Below, in pieces: positions 35,770-45,696 of a DNA stretch of 51,276 nucleotides. Each line of letters opens with the position of its first letter. The first letter of the stretch is position 1. Origin of the DNA: Methylophaga pinxianii. Its GTDB lineage: Bacteria; Pseudomonadota; Gammaproteobacteria; Nitrosococcales; Methylophagaceae. The stretch spans positions 1 to 51,276 of the forward strand of contig NZ_JAJAEO010000168.1 of the NCBI RefSeq assembly GCF_020447225.1, in the 5' to 3' direction. Below the pieces are notes generated by a model. The model was not told where the DNA came from. It saw nothing but the letters and a program-made list of their open reading frames with translations, and did not search any database. Both the position numbers and the translations under genes were made by a program.

Positions 35770-38085
35770 ATGACCGGGTTATATAACAACCATTATCTGC
35801 AGCGATTGGCTGAAGAGGTCAAAAAATTACTGGGGCATTGGAATATCAAGGAAAATGCCGATATTGCGTTATTGACGGTTTCTGAAAATGCCACGTTTAT
35901 GGTGACTGATGAAGAAAATAATCAACGCTTTATTATTCGTGTGCATCGGCCTGAGTATCACTCCAAAAATGAAATTCTTTCCGAATTACGCTGGATTCAA
36001 TCGCTTCGGGAACAAGCGTTGCTTAACACACCGGAACCGTTAGTCCGTCGGGACGGTTCGATGGTGGCTTCCTTTAGTGATGATGGGATGGAACGTTATG
36101 TGGTGGCATTTGAGTTTATGCCGGGTAAACAACCAGATGAAGACAAGTCGCTGATAGAAGGATTTGAAGTACTAGGGGCGACCTCTGCCAGATTGCATCA
36201 ACAGGCAAAACAATGGACCTTGCCGGAAGGGTTTGTTCGAAAAAAGTGGAATTTTGACAGTGCTTTTGGGGCTGAGCCCTTATGGGGAGATTGGCGTGAA
36301 GCTCCTGGGCTGGATCAACAAGGCCAGGCGATATTAGAACAATTGTGCGACGTGTTGGAAGAAAAATTACACCACTATGGTGAAGGACCTGATCGCTTCG
36401 GATTGGTACATGCAGATTTGCGATTGGCAAATTTATTAATCGATGGCAAGCAGTTAAGTGTGATTGATTTTGATGACTGCGGGTTTAGCTGGTTTATCTA
36501 TGATTTTGCCTCTGCCGTGTCCTTTCTGGAAACGTCTCCCTTATTGCCGGAACTGGAACGTGCCTGGGTGCGTGGCTATAAATCCATAGCGCCTTTATCT
36601 ATCGATGATGAAGCGATGATCTCAACATTTGTGATGTTTCGCAGGTTGTTGCTGACTGCCTGGGTGGCAAGTCATCCGGAAACAGAAACTGCTGCGGAGG
36701 CAGGATTTGAACATTTCACCTTCGGCACCATTGAACTGGCAAAAAAATATCTGCAACAACAGGCCAAACAGAGTAATGACTTAACTGAAAAACGAATTCT
36801 GGATATGAATGCCTTTGAGGCCGATAAGGGTGGACATTCACAAAATGTAACGCGACGCTTGAATAACCTGGGCGCTGCCTCGGTCCTGTTCTATCAGGAT
36901 CCTATTGAAATGGTGTCGGCACAAGGTGCCTGGATGCAGGCTGCCGATGGTAAACGTTATCTTGATTTTTACAATAATGTGCCTTGTCTGGGACATTGCC
37001 ACCCAAATGTTGTTAAGGCTGTGTCAAAGCAAATCGCCACATTGAATGTACATACCCGTTATCTGGTTTCGGTAGTCGATGATTATCTTGAATCCTTAAA
37101 AGCCACGTTACCTGAGTCCATAGATAATATTGTAATGACCTGCTCAGGGAGTGAGGCCAATGATTTAGCGATGCGACTGGCCAAACAGGCTTCTGGTGGG
37201 CAAGGGTTTATTGTGACGGAGGATGCCTATCACGGTAATACCAGTCTGGTCACCGAGGTATCGCCATCGATTATCAAACAGGGCCAGTTGCGGGATCATG
37301 TTGTGGCCATACCAGCACCAAACTCTGCTGTTTATGGGCAGGATATTGAAACAGGCTTTGCTGCACGTGTATCTGAGGCGATTACGCTGTTGCAGGAAAG
37401 AGGGTTTAACCTCGCGGCATTATTAGTGGATACCATTTTTTCCTCTGATGGCATTTACACCGAGCCCAGAGGTTTTCTAAAAAAAGCAGTGGATGTAGTG
37501 CATAACGCAGGCGGTGTATTTATCGCCGATGAAGTACAGCCGGGTTTTGCCCGAATGGGGGAAAGCTTCTGGGGCTTTGATTTCCATGGAGTAATACCGG
37601 ATATTGTGACGATGGGAAAGCCGATGGGCAATGGTTTTCCGATGGCGGCCGTCGCCACAAAATCAGACTATCTGGAAAGTTTTTGTGCTGATGTAGGTTA
37701 TTTCAATACATTTGGCGGTAATCCGGTTGCCGCTGCAGCGGGTCAGGCAGTCCTTGACACTATCAGGCAGGAAAACCTGCAGGATAATGCTCTGAAAATG
37801 GGGCAATATTTAAAAAATCAATTGCAATCCATCGCTAAGCAGTCAGCTTACGTGGCCGAGGTGAGGGGGCAGGGTTTATTTCTGGGAATTGATATCGGCA
37901 AACGAGATAATAAACACATCCCGGATCCGCTCAAAACCAAACAGGTGATTAATAATTTAAAAGTGGCTGGAGTGTTGATCGGCGCTGCAGGTCGGTTTGG
38001 CGCCACCTTAAAATTAAGGCCGTTGTTAACACTGACGCAATCTGAAGCGGAATTCTTTTTAGAGGCGTTTTCTCAGCAGGTTTAA
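35770..38085 (+). CDS. Fused APH-type kinase and class III aminotransferase/phospho-lyase
   Basis: 771 residues from ATG 35770 (GGGG seven bases upstream; an earlier in-frame ATG at 35710 adds 20 unlikely residues). Residues 1-340 are an aminoglycoside-phosphotransferase-fold kinase: His214, Asp216 and Asn221 in HADLRLAN, then VIDFDDCG. Residues 360-770 are a class III PLP enzyme, with FIADEVQPGFARMG (Asp587) and the PLP lysine Lys617 in MGKPMGNG. In animals hydroxylysine kinase and the related phospho-lyase AGXT2L2 are separate consecutive enzymes, and ethanolamine-phosphate phospho-lyase is similar. The fusion therefore suggests phosphorylation of an amino alcohol followed by elimination to an aldehyde, ammonia and phosphate. 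Substrate not shown. Confidence 0.87.
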   Translation: MTGLYNNHYLQRLAEEVKKLLGHWNIKENADIALLTVSENATFMVTDEENNQRFIIRVHRPEYHSKNEILSELRWIQSLREQALLNTPEPLVRRDGSMVASFSDDGMERYVVAFEFMPGKQPDEDKSLIEGFEVLGATSARLHQQAKQWTLPEGFVRKKWNFDSAFGAEPLWGDWREAPGLDQQGQAILEQLCDVLEEKLHHYGEGPDRFGLVHADLRLANLLIDGKQLSVIDFDDCGFSWFIYDFASAVSFLETSPLLPELERAWVRGYKSIAPLSIDDEAMISTFVMFRRLLLTAWVASHPETETAAEAGFEHFTFGTIELAKKYLQQQAKQSNDLTEKRILDMNAFEADKGGHSQNVTRRLNNLGAASVLFYQDPIEMVSAQGAWMQAADGKRYLDFYNNVPCLGHCHPNVVKAVSKQIATLNVHTRYLVSVVDDYLESLKATLPESIDNIVMTCSGSEANDLAMRLAKQASGGQGFIVTEDAYHGNTSLVTEVSPSIIKQGQLRDHVVAIPAPNSAVYGQDIETGFAARVSEAITLLQERGFNLAALLVDTIFSSDGIYTEPRGFLKKAVDVVHNAGGVFIADEVQPGFARMGESFWGFDFHGVIPDIVTMGKPMGNGFPMAAVATKSDYLESFCADVGYFNTFGGNPVAAAAGQAVLDTIRQENLQDNALKMGQYLKNQLQSIAKQSAYVAEVRGQGLFLGIDIGKRDNKHIPDPLKTKQVINNLKVAGVLIGAAGRFGATLKLRPLLTLTQSEAEFFLEAFSQQV

Positions 38086-38103
38086 TATGCATCGGGAACA
38101 GCC

Positions 38104-38128
38104 ATTATTGGAGCGACGCCTCAATAAT
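38104..38128. terminator. Terminator-like hairpin between convergent genes
   Basis: ATTATTG (38104-38110) pairs with CAATAAT (38122-38128), with AG/CT continuing after a one-base bulge and a short CGACGC loop. It lies 18 bases after the fusion stop and contains the stop codon of the regulator gene. Confidence 0.45.
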
Positions 38129-38875
38129 TTTAACCTGTTCGCTGGATAAAGCTTTTTTAAGTGGCCCGCTGGGTTTTTGATCGGTAATTAAATGGTCAAT
38201 TTCATTCCACTTCGCATAACGCGCCGTAGCCATGCGATCGAATTTACTGTGATCAGCCACAACCATATTGTGTGAGCTTTGCCGAATCATCTGTTGATAG
38301 ACATCCGCCGCATCAACGAGTGCATCCGTCGGTCCGGTAGGCGCTAATCCACTGGCACCCAGAATCGCCCAGTCAGCAGTGTAATTTGCCAGAAACTGAC
38401 ATGTCACCGAACCGTGAGTAGCGCCTTCTTCAGCATGGTAAATACCCGGCGCCATAATAACTTTGATTGTCGGATTAAAGGACAACACCGTGGCCACCCC
38501 AAAAGAATGTGTAATCACCGTAATATGATTCATTTCATAGGCAATACGCTTGGCGACTTCGACCGTTGTCACCCCAGAACCTATCATTAGAACTTTTGCA
38601 TCTTTTAATAGTGGAGCGGCTTTTTTAGCGATGGCGACCCGTTCCGCCAGATTGGCTTTATGACGTTCATTAAGCACCGGTTCAACAGCTTGACGTAATA
38701 ATGCACCACCATAGGTTCGGCTGATCAGGTTTTGTTCTGCCAGTTCTTCCAGATCACGTCGAATGGTTTCTGTGGTCACATTTAATGCCGAGGCCAGCTC
38801 ATTGACACGCATTGATGGACGAATGGTCAGTTCATCAATTATCGATTTGTGGCGGGCGGCTTTTTTTCGTGACAT
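38105..38875 (-). CDS. DeoR/GlpR-family transcriptional repressor
   Basis: 256 residues. N-terminal DeoR helix-turn-helix (about 15-60: RVNELASALNVTTETIRRDLEELAEQNLISRTYGGALL). The C-terminal sugar-phosphate-isomerase-like sensor follows (KVLMIGSGVTTVEVAK, then ATHGSVTCQFLANYTADWAILGASGL and MVVADHSKFD). DeoR proteins usually sense phosphorylated catabolites and repress local catabolic genes, so the neighbouring kinase fusion, SDR and permease are its likely targets. Confidence 0.9.
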   Translation of the reverse strand: MSRKKAARHKSIIDELTIRPSMRVNELASALNVTTETIRRDLEELAEQNLISRTYGGALLRQAVEPVLNERHKANLAERVAIAKKAAPLLKDAKVLMIGSGVTTVEVAKRIAYEMNHITVITHSFGVATVLSFNPTIKVIMAPGIYHAEEGATHGSVTCQFLANYTADWAILGASGLAPTGPTDALVDAADVYQQMIRQSSHNMVVADHSKFDRMATARYAKWNEIDHLITDQKPSGPLKKALSSEQVKIIEASLQ

Positions 38876-38998
38876 GAATTGGTACTCATTATTGATGGCT
38901 GAAAGGTACCATATTCATCACTTATTTCGCATATTCACTGTCATTTGGCTGGATGAATAGGTGCTAATTACGTAATCACGCTCAGGAAGTGCCCTCCA

Positions 38999-40228
38999 CT
39001 AATGCGCTGAAAAAGAAACAAAAAACTGTCCTGCAATCATTAAAATACAAAGTATGGCTCCAGCATAAGGAACGATTATCGGAACGCTGAAGCCGACAGG
39101 CGTTGGAGAGCGATTTTTAAGATGAATAAGAGCCAGGTTAGATAAGGCAAATACCATTAGCACAATGAATGAAGTGGCTTGTGCTAATTTTTCGGTTGGA
39201 AAAAGTGACACTAATAAAATAATAATTAAAACAATAAGTAAGGTAGCCATTAACGGTGTATGTGTACGCCGGCTTATGCGAGATAACCAGCTGGGTACCC
39301 CATTAAGATGCTTGCCCATATCATGTAAGACTCTTGAAGCCATCACAATCTGAGCCAGGGCACCATTCACGATAATGAATAACGAAAGTGCTCCCAAAAT
39401 ATTCCCCGAATAACCTTGGGCTTTCATTACATCAACCAGCGGAGCTTTAGAATCAGCAAGTGCTTCAGCGGATAAGGTCAATACTGTCCCCATCGAAACG
39501 CTAATATAAAAGAACAAAGAAACAATCAAGGCAAACAAAATGGCCAACGGCATGGCTTTTCTGACGTTTTTGGTTTCTTCAGAGACGTGAACAATATCCT
39601 CAAACCCGATAAAGGCATAAAACGCCAGAAAAGCGCCGAGCAAAATGCCATTCAAGGCAGAAGAGCTGGTTAACGTGGGGGCTTCAGAAAGTCGGCCAGG
39701 TAATTCAGAGAAATTACCGGCCGTTACCACCAGTATGATAATTAACCCCGAGACACCTGCCAAAGTGGTGACCGCCATAAACCATGCTGTTCCTTTCATG
39801 CCAACAGCCGCTATACCGCCGAGTAACAAAACCAGACCTATCATTAATGGAAGCTCCGGCCAGGACAGAAAAATCTGGAAATATCCCGCAAACCCTGTGG
39901 TGATAGTGGCAGCCGAAACAATGCCGGTAGCGGCAATCATCCATCCGGTGATAATTGAAAGCCACCTGGAGCCGAAAGCTTCGCTGATATAGGCAACCGG
40001 ACCACCACTTCTGGGTAACCGCACAGCCAGTTCCGCAAAGGAAAAAGCAGTAAACGCCGCCACAATGGACGCGAGTAAAAAAGTGAGTGGGGCATAGATT
40101 CCGGCTTTACCGGCAATTTCGCCAATCAATACGTAAATGCCCGCGCCCAATATGGTTCCCAGACCATATAAAGCCAGAAGAGGGGCTGGGACAGATCGTT
40201 TTAGTTCTGCATCATTAGATTTATTCAT
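38999..40228 (-). CDS. APC-superfamily amino acid/amine permease
   Basis: 409 residues, about twelve membrane spans. It starts PAPLLALYGLGTILGAGIYVLIG, the GAGIY motif of APC transporters, and continues with AFTAFSFAELAVRLPRSGG and FYAFIGFEDIVHVSEETKN. A proton- or sodium-coupled importer of an amino acid, amine or amino alcohol is likely. It is upstream of and on the same strand as the DeoR regulator, 123 bases apart. It probably supplies the substrate of the kinase/aminotransferase fusion (inference from context). Confidence 0.88.
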   Translation of the reverse strand: MNKSNDAELKRSVPAPLLALYGLGTILGAGIYVLIGEIAGKAGIYAPLTFLLASIVAAFTAFSFAELAVRLPRSGGPVAYISEAFGSRWLSIITGWMIAATGIVSAATITTGFAGYFQIFLSWPELPLMIGLVLLLGGIAAVGMKGTAWFMAVTTLAGVSGLIIILVVTAGNFSELPGRLSEAPTLTSSSALNGILLGAFLAFYAFIGFEDIVHVSEETKNVRKAMPLAILFALIVSLFFYISVSMGTVLTLSAEALADSKAPLVDVMKAQGYSGNILGALSLFIIVNGALAQIVMASRVLHDMGKHLNGVPSWLSRISRRTHTPLMATLLIVLIIILLVSLFPTEKLAQATSFIVLMVFALSNLALIHLKNRSPTPVGFSVPIIVPYAGAILCILMIAGQFFVSFSAH

Positions 40229-40475
40229 GACTTTATCTTCGAAAGAGAATGTTTGATTCGGCGTTGCAACGAATGATGATGGGCAAAGACTTTTTAGGCT
40301 TTTTCCTAACCTATCATGTGTAAAACGAGTGAGCCAACTGCCGTAAAATCAATCCATGGCTTTTTCCTGTGTTGTATTGTGCTTTATTCCGTATTCATCT
40401 TCTGTGGTCAGGGTTTATTCTGCACGTTCTTTACTGGCTGATAGCCAACTTTGAAAATAAAAAAGCGAAACCTTT

Positions 40476-40784
40476 ATGAGTGAGAGAGATAAAGCCTTTT
40501 TTGATAGAGCGGATGCGTTTATCAAACTGGCTAATAATCAGCTGGAAAAAAGCGTAGAGGCCGGTGAAGTAAGTGCATCGTTTATGTATGGATTAGCAAG
40601 ATATAGTGCGTGGTTTAGTGCATCTGGCTGGACCACTGCCAGGGATATGGCGGATGCACGGGATGAAACCGTCGATTTTTTTGTCAATGAATACCGGCGG
40701 ATGTTGGAGTTGAATATGGATGATTATATTCAGAATTTCGACAATTACGTTCAGGCCTCTGAACAATTGCAAAACAAAGGGTAA
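40476..40784 (+). CDS. DUF3144 family protein (second copy)
   Basis: 102 residues, helical, cytoplasmic. FFDRADAFIKLANNQLEKS, then SASFMYGLARYSAWFSASGW and DETVDFFVNEYRRMLELNMDDYIQNFDNY. A clear relative of the protein at 20702. The stop codon TAA lies inside the stem of the terminator that follows. Function unknown. Confidence 0.87.
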   Translation: MSERDKAFFDRADAFIKLANNQLEKSVEAGEVSASFMYGLARYSAWFSASGWTTARDMADARDETVDFFVNEYRRMLELNMDDYIQNFDNYVQASEQLQNKG

Positions 40785-40805
40785 GCATCGCTTACCCTTT
40801 TTTGG
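40776..40805 (+). terminator. Terminator overlapping the DUF3144 stop codon
   Basis: AAAGGGTAAGC (40776-40786) pairs perfectly with GCTTACCCTTT (40790-40800), three-base loop, followed by T residues. The TAA stop is within the left arm. Confidence 0.9.
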
Positions 40806-41050
40806 TTTTAGCGTTTTCCGATCACCCGGAAACCGACACGCCGCTATTTATTCCAGTTGCTCCTGGGGCTTTCACCACTTTTTCAACTTTAACGTTGATC
40901 GAACCCACTTATTAGCCAATCGTCTTGCACATTGATTGAGTGAGATAGCGTTATTTTTCGAGCAGGATAATAATGCATCGTAGGAACGCTTTGCTCAATG
41001 ATGAGCTGAAAAGCATAAAAAAACAGGTGGCGGATGGTAAAGTAGTGATT

Positions 41051-41428
41051 ATGAAAATATGTACCTTAATCTTTATCACAATGATCCTTCTCAGCGGTTG
41101 CACGAATGAGCATTCACTGTCGGAAAGGGTGCTGGTGTTTGAAAGCCGACAGGCTTTGCAGTGTGAAACCACCGGTATCGATCCCGCTGAAAGTGCCGCC
41201 AAACTTTTCAATGCGGGAATCACGGTTAACAAAACGTATTGTGGTCATAAAACCGGGGTGGCTTATCCTGCTGCTTGCGGAATGGGCAATGGCGCGATTG
41301 TGGTTCACGAAATAGCAGAAAAAGATATGCCTGCTGCACAACAAGCTGGCTTTCAAAAAGCTTCTGAACTGGTTAATAAGCAACAGGGGACGGGCTATGA
41401 AACGGTTGAATGTGAACTAGCTGGATAA
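41051..41428 (+). CDS. Small lipoprotein of unknown function
   Basis: 125 residues if started at ATG 41051, which gives a lipoprotein signal MKICTLIFITMILLSGC with Cys17. An upstream in-frame ATG at 40973 has the better ribosome site (AGGA five bases away) but would put 26 polar residues before the signal. The mature part has six more Cys (for example LQCETTG, KTYCGHKTG, AACGMGNG), suggesting disulfides. No family recognised. It is followed after four bases by the next gene, a likely partner. Confidence 0.65.
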   Translation: MKICTLIFITMILLSGCTNEHSLSERVLVFESRQALQCETTGIDPAESAAKLFNAGITVNKTYCGHKTGVAYPAACGMGNGAIVVHEIAEKDMPAAQQAGFQKASELVNKQQGTGYETVECELAG

Positions 41429-41432
41429 TGGA

Positions 41433-42287
41433 TTGAAATTCACTTCCTTACTTTGGCTGCTGGCTTTTATCGGATTATTGGCTCTTGTATTCGTGATAGA
41501 GCATGAGCTGTCCGATTCTAAAATAAGTGATACCGAGGTGGATTCGATAAAAGTGATTGAGCCCCCCGATGTTATGCCGGGTATTTATATTGATCAAACT
41601 ATTACCCCGACCTCAGCCAAAAACCGTCGAGAACTCTATGACGATTTGCTCAAAGTTTGTCAGGAAGAACAGGTGCCGTTAAAACAACTGACAGCAAAAC
41701 AGCGAAGTCAACTGGGAACAATGCGGTTACAACGCTGGATAGATGGGAATATAACCGCCTATCGCCTGGAGTCCTGGGATTATCAGTTGGCCGAGCCACA
41801 GGAAACGCCTCATTGTTATTTTGAGCTCATCAGTCGTGGACGGCATGTTCTGATTGAAGCCGATGGGGTAACCGGAATACATCTGAATGATAATCAGCCT
41901 TATCAGCTAAAGCCTTTATCCAATATTGATGCCAGTTTATTGTTACGCTCGCCAGCCCGTGAGGATGTTCGTTCAAGCGATAAAATGACGATGGTGGCAG
42001 GCCAGCCCTGTGTGAATAGCAGTATCGCCAGTCAGGATGAGGTGAAAACCTGTACCTGGTCAGGTGGCGTAGAATGGGGTTTTGAACCACGCTCCCAGGC
42101 CATTGAATCTGTTTTAACCGCACCGCAATATCAATTATTCAGATCGATTATTTTAAAACAAACCTCTGCGGATAATAGCGTCGATACTATTATGACTAAC
42201 CAGTTTGTCATTGGCGAACCGCTGGACAAAAAGGCGTTTACACCAAAAGCTGCTACAGCTTTGTCATCGCAAAATCTCCAGCGTTAA
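41433..42287 (+). CDS. Hypothetical membrane-anchored protein
   Basis: 284 residues from a TTG start four bases after the lipoprotein stop; no in-frame ATG lies close upstream. One N-terminal membrane span (SLLWLLAFIGLLALVFVIEH) leaves the rest in the periplasm. It has no recognised domain; HCYFELISRGRHVLIEADG and QPCVNSSIASQDEVKTCTWSGG are the most structured-looking parts. It is probably co-transcribed with the lipoprotein before it. Confidence 0.7.
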   Translation: MKFTSLLWLLAFIGLLALVFVIEHELSDSKISDTEVDSIKVIEPPDVMPGIYIDQTITPTSAKNRRELYDDLLKVCQEEQVPLKQLTAKQRSQLGTMRLQRWIDGNITAYRLESWDYQLAEPQETPHCYFELISRGRHVLIEADGVTGIHLNDNQPYQLKPLSNIDASLLLRSPAREDVRSSDKMTMVAGQPCVNSSIASQDEVKTCTWSGGVEWGFEPRSQAIESVLTAPQYQLFRSIILKQTSADNSVDTIMTNQFVIGEPLDKKAFTPKAATALSSQNLQR

Positions 42288-42503
42288 ATCATCCTATCGG
42301 CTGTTTTCACGGTGATGGGAGGCTTTCTCCAGTTTTATAACGCTTTTTTAACTTTGAAATGGCAAAATGAACAGTTATTTACCTTTGAAGGCATTTTCCT
42401 GATTCAGAGTCATTTATGTTTAAATGCTGTCGATTTTAAACTTGTCGAATATTGACACTCTAAATCGACTAAGCTTTTAAATAATGCAGTAAAGGAAACA
42501 CAA

Positions 42504-43436
42504 GTGATGGAAGATCACATCATTGATGTGCGTAATCTCAGCAAACAATATCCCTCCGGTTTTCAGGCATTAAAACAGGTCAATCTGCAAATCAAACGTG
42601 GCGAAATATTTGCCTTACTGGGCCCTAATGGGGCGGGTAAAACGACTTTGATAAGCATTATCTGTGGTTTGGTGAATGTTGGAGAGGGCGAAGTCCTGGT
42701 CGGTGGCTATGATGTGGTCAAGCAATATCGCCAGGCTCGCCAGCAAATTGGTTTGGTTCCGCAAGAATTGGCGATTGATGTCTTTGCTTTTGTCTGGAAT
42801 ACCATGGTGTTCAGCCGAGGCGTATTTGGTAAACCTCGCGATGATGCCTATCTGGAGGAAATTTTAAAGGCATTATCCCTCTGGGATAAACGCCACGCCA
42901 AGATTCAATTCCTTTCCGGTGGCATGAAGCGGCGTGTGCTGATTGCCAAAGCTTTGGCGCATGAGCCGGAAATACTTTTTCTGGATGAACCGACGGCCGG
43001 TGTCGATGTGGAATTACGTCGTGATATGTGGCGACTGGTGGAAAAGTTACGTCAACGTGGTACCACGATTATTCTGACCACCCACTACATTGAAGAAGCT
43101 GAAGAAATTGCTGATCGGATTGGCATTATTAACAATGGCGAGATTCTGTTGGTTGATAACAAACGGGATCTGATGAAAAAGTTGGGACGTAAGCAACTTA
43201 TCCTGCAGTTACAGCAGCCGATTAGCCAGTTACCGAAGGAATTGCAGAAGTTTGTGTTTGATATTGATGAGGATGGCAAAAAGCTGACCTATGATTATGA
43301 TGATAATCAGTCGAACAATAATGTCACGGAAGTGCTGGCGGCAATTCATCGTTCGGGGATAGAACTCAGTGATGTGCAAACCAAACAAAGTACATTGGAG
43401 CAGATTTTTGTTGGTTTGCTGGAGGAGTCGAAATGA
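42504..43436 (+). CDS. ABC transporter ATP-binding protein (YadG-like)
   Basis: 310 residues. ATPase with Walker [11 protein letters not shown]-loop [10 protein letters not shown], signature LSGGMKRR, Walker [13 protein letters not shown] and the switch histidine in [11 protein letters not shown]. The C-terminal tail (about 220-310) resembles the dimerisation domain of drug/lipid exporters. GTG 42504 or ATG 42507 is the start, with AAGGA upstream. The stop overlaps the permease start as ATGA. Together they form an ABC-2 type exporter like YadGH; substrate unknown. Confidence 0.93.
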   Translation: MMEDHIIDVRNLSKQYPSGFQALKQVNLQIKRGEIFALLGPNGAGKTTLISIICGLVNVGEGEVLVGGYDVVKQYRQARQQIGLVPQELAIDVFAFVWNTMVFSRGVFGKPRDDAYLEEILKALSLWDKRHAKIQFLSGGMKRRVLIAKALAHEPEILFLDEPTAGVDVELRRDMWRLVEKLRQRGTTIILTTHYIEEAEEIADRIGIINNGEILLVDNKRDLMKKLGRKQLILQLQQPISQLPKELQKFVFDIDEDGKKLTYDYDDNQSNNNVTEVLAAIHRSGIELSDVQTKQSTLEQIFVGLLEESK

Positions 43437-44194
43437 ATTGGTATGCCATTAAAGCTATTTATTTATCTGAACTGCATCGCAGCTGGCGGACACCTCTGCA
43501 AAGCATTGCATCACCGGTACTATCGACCTCGTTATATTTCATCGTATTTGGTTCGGCCATTGGTTCAGCCATGACCAGCATTGGCGGGGTGAGTTATGGT
43601 GCATTTATTATTCCCGGTTTGATCATGTTGATGGTGTTGACCGAGACCACTTCCAATGCCTCATTTGGTATTTACATGCCCAAATGGTCTGGAGCTATTT
43701 ATGAAGTATTATCCGCTCCGGTTTCCGCATTTGAAATTGTGGTGGGCTATGTCGGAGCAGCGGCAACCAAATCCATTATTCTGGCTATGCTGATTTTGCT
43801 GACTGCCCGGTTATTTGTGGACTACTCGATTTTGCATCCCCTATGGATGATGCTGTTTCTAGTGCTGACCTGTATTACTTTTAGCATGTTGGGCTTTATT
43901 CTGGGTGTGGTAGCCGATGGCTTTGAAAAATTACAAGTTATTCCACTGATGGTGGTCACTCCGCTGGCCTTTCTGGGTGGTACGTTTTACTCCATCAGTA
44001 TGTTGCCGGAGTTCTGGCAAAAAGTGACGTTATTTAATCCGGTGGTTTATCTGGTGAGTGGATTTCGCTGGAGCTTTTATGGAACTGCTGATGTAAGTCT
44101 GACATTCAGTTTAGTGATGATCTCAACATTTCTGCTGATCTTTTTGCTGTTTATCTGGTGGATATTTAAAACCGGTTATAAAGTGAAAGTCTGA
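43433..44194 (+). CDS. ABC-2 type permease (YadH-like)
   Basis: 253 residues, six predicted spans. It begins with the cytoplasmic segment [38 protein letters not shown], typical of YadH-like ABC-2 permeases, and has [33 protein letters not shown] near the end. It overlaps the ATPase gene by four bases, which is the partner of this exporter. Confidence 0.92.
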   Translation: MNWYAIKAIYLSELHRSWRTPLQSIASPVLSTSLYFIVFGSAIGSAMTSIGGVSYGAFIIPGLIMLMVLTETTSNASFGIYMPKWSGAIYEVLSAPVSAFEIVVGYVGAAATKSIILAMLILLTARLFVDYSILHPLWMMLFLVLTCITFSMLGFILGVVADGFEKLQVIPLMVVTPLAFLGGTFYSISMLPEFWQKVTLFNPVVYLVSGFRWSFYGTADVSLTFSLVMISTFLLIFLLFIWWIFKTGYKVKV

Positions 44195-44210
44195 TTCACC
44201 ATACTCGATT

Positions 44211-44238
44211 ACTCTGCTGTATATAAATGCAGCAGAGT
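44211..44238. terminator. Bidirectional hairpin
   Basis: ACTCTGCTG (44211-44219) pairs with CAGCAGAGT (44230-44238), 10-base loop, no T run. It separates the ABC permease and the convergent HD-GYP gene. Confidence 0.6.
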
Positions 44239-44245
44239 AAATCGT

Positions 44246-45466
44246 TTACTGCCAGAGCGTCTCCAAATGTTTGAAGTGCCATGTGGAGGGATCTTCCGGT
44301 CCCTCAATCGTTTCTTTGCAACCTGAAAGGGCAAGGTCGATAACTTGCATAGGGATCTGTTCTTTTGAACGCAGTGAAAAAAACACTTTAACTTTCGGTT
44401 TTATCAGCGAGGTCGTACCTGGCTCAATGACTGCCGCCAGACGTTGTGATGCTAAACGTACCAGAGAGCCAACAGGATAAATGCCGACTAATTTTACAAA
44501 GGCGTTAAATATTTGTTTATCAAAATGGCCTTCCCATTTAGACATTTCGCGAATCGTTCCTGCAGGATCCCAGGCTTTTTTGTAGGCGCGTTCAGAAGTA
44601 ACAGCATCGTAAACATCACAAATTGCGGCCATACGCGACAATATCGAAATATCATCTCCCTTTAGTTGATTGGGGTAGCCGAAGCCATTTATTTTTTCGT
44701 GATGGTGCAGTGCAATATCCACCACTTCTGTCGGTGCTCCAGAGCGTTCTAATAATTTAGCCCCTGCCGCAGGATGCTTTTTCATAATGTTATATTCAGC
44801 GTCGGAGAGCTTTCCGGGTTTGTTTAACACTTCCAGAGGCATAAGCGCTTTCCCAAGATCGTGCATCAGCCCACCCATACCGGCGAGTTTAACCTGCTCT
44901 TCACTCAGATTAAGTTGTCGGGCAAGTGAAATCATCAGCGCGCTGACAGCGACTGAATGCATATATGTATAGTCATCATGGTTTTTTAATCTGGCTACAC
45001 TGAGCATCGCTGCGGAATTTCTTTGCACTAAGAGATCAATTTCATTCACTAACGCTAATGTCGTTTGTGGATCAATCGCTTTTCCCAGTCTGGCATCTTT
45101 GTACATTGCCATCACTTGGGGCTTTGCATCCTTGAAAAGTTTACGGGCACGAATAATGTCGATTTCCATCAAGCTCCCGGCAGTGTTTTTTTTCTCTTCT
45201 TTTGGTGAGGAATTGATGGTCGTTTCGGATACTTTTTCAGGTAACGTTGATGTTGGTTCCGTCGGACGTGATTCTGTTACTAATGGTTCACCTTTTTCCT
45301 CATCAATCCATACTTCTTTGATACCGGCTTCGATGATCCGTTTAATGTCCTGTGGATCTTTTAAGAGAAAGCTGCTCCGTAAAAAGGGATGAGTTATCCA
45401 TGAGCCGCCAAGTTTTTGGATAAACATACCTAGCCGGAGATCCTTTGAAGAAATGCATCTTGCCAA
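44246..45466 (-). CDS. HD-GYP domain protein, probable c-di-GMP phosphodiesterase
   Basis: 406 residues. TTG start at 45466 with AAGGA upstream. The N-terminal DUF3391 domain (MARCISSKDLRLGMFIQKLGGSW) precedes the HD-GYP domain: MHSVAVSAL (His170), MHDLGK (His202, Asp203) and HHHEKINGFGYPNQLKG (254-270) carrying the GYP loop. It should degrade c-di-GMP and so oppose the two GGDEF proteins in the window. It is divergent from the HDOD gene, with 230 bases between. Confidence 0.9.
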   Translation of the reverse strand: MARCISSKDLRLGMFIQKLGGSWITHPFLRSSFLLKDPQDIKRIIEAGIKEVWIDEEKGEPLVTESRPTEPTSTLPEKVSETTINSSPKEEKKNTAGSLMEIDIIRARKLFKDAKPQVMAMYKDARLGKAIDPQTTLALVNEIDLLVQRNSAAMLSVARLKNHDDYTYMHSVAVSALMISLARQLNLSEEQVKLAGMGGLMHDLGKALMPLEVLNKPGKLSDAEYNIMKKHPAAGAKLLERSGAPTEVVDIALHHHEKINGFGYPNQLKGDDISILSRMAAICDVYDAVTSERAYKKAWDPAGTIREMSKWEGHFDKQIFNAFVKLVGIYPVGSLVRLASQRLAAVIEPGTTSLIKPKVKVFFSLRSKEQIPMQVIDLALSGCKETIEGPEDPSTWHFKHLETLWQ

Positions 45467-45696
45467 TGTGATTGTCCTTAATGAGACATGATTTATTTTA
45501 TCTATGCCGGATATTAGCTGACAGAATGTGAAATAAATGTATTTACATTATAAAAATTGTGGAATTATATTTAAAAGCAATGCAAGTCATTAAATTTTTT
45601 GGCAGAGTAGTAATAAAAACGCATAAATTGAGTGAATCATCTTGGTTAGAAACAGCCTCGTAATGATGGCATGAAAACTTCTTGCAATAATCATAA

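Noticed and set aside
36116-36430. Antisense frame within the kinase part of the fusion
   Set aside because: It is a codon-bias shadow of a gene with intact catalytic residues on the other strand.
44246-45466. HD-GYP gene as a phage-defence HD nuclease
   Set aside because: The full HD-GYP motif and DUF3391 domain point to c-di-GMP hydrolysis, and the surroundings are not defence-like.
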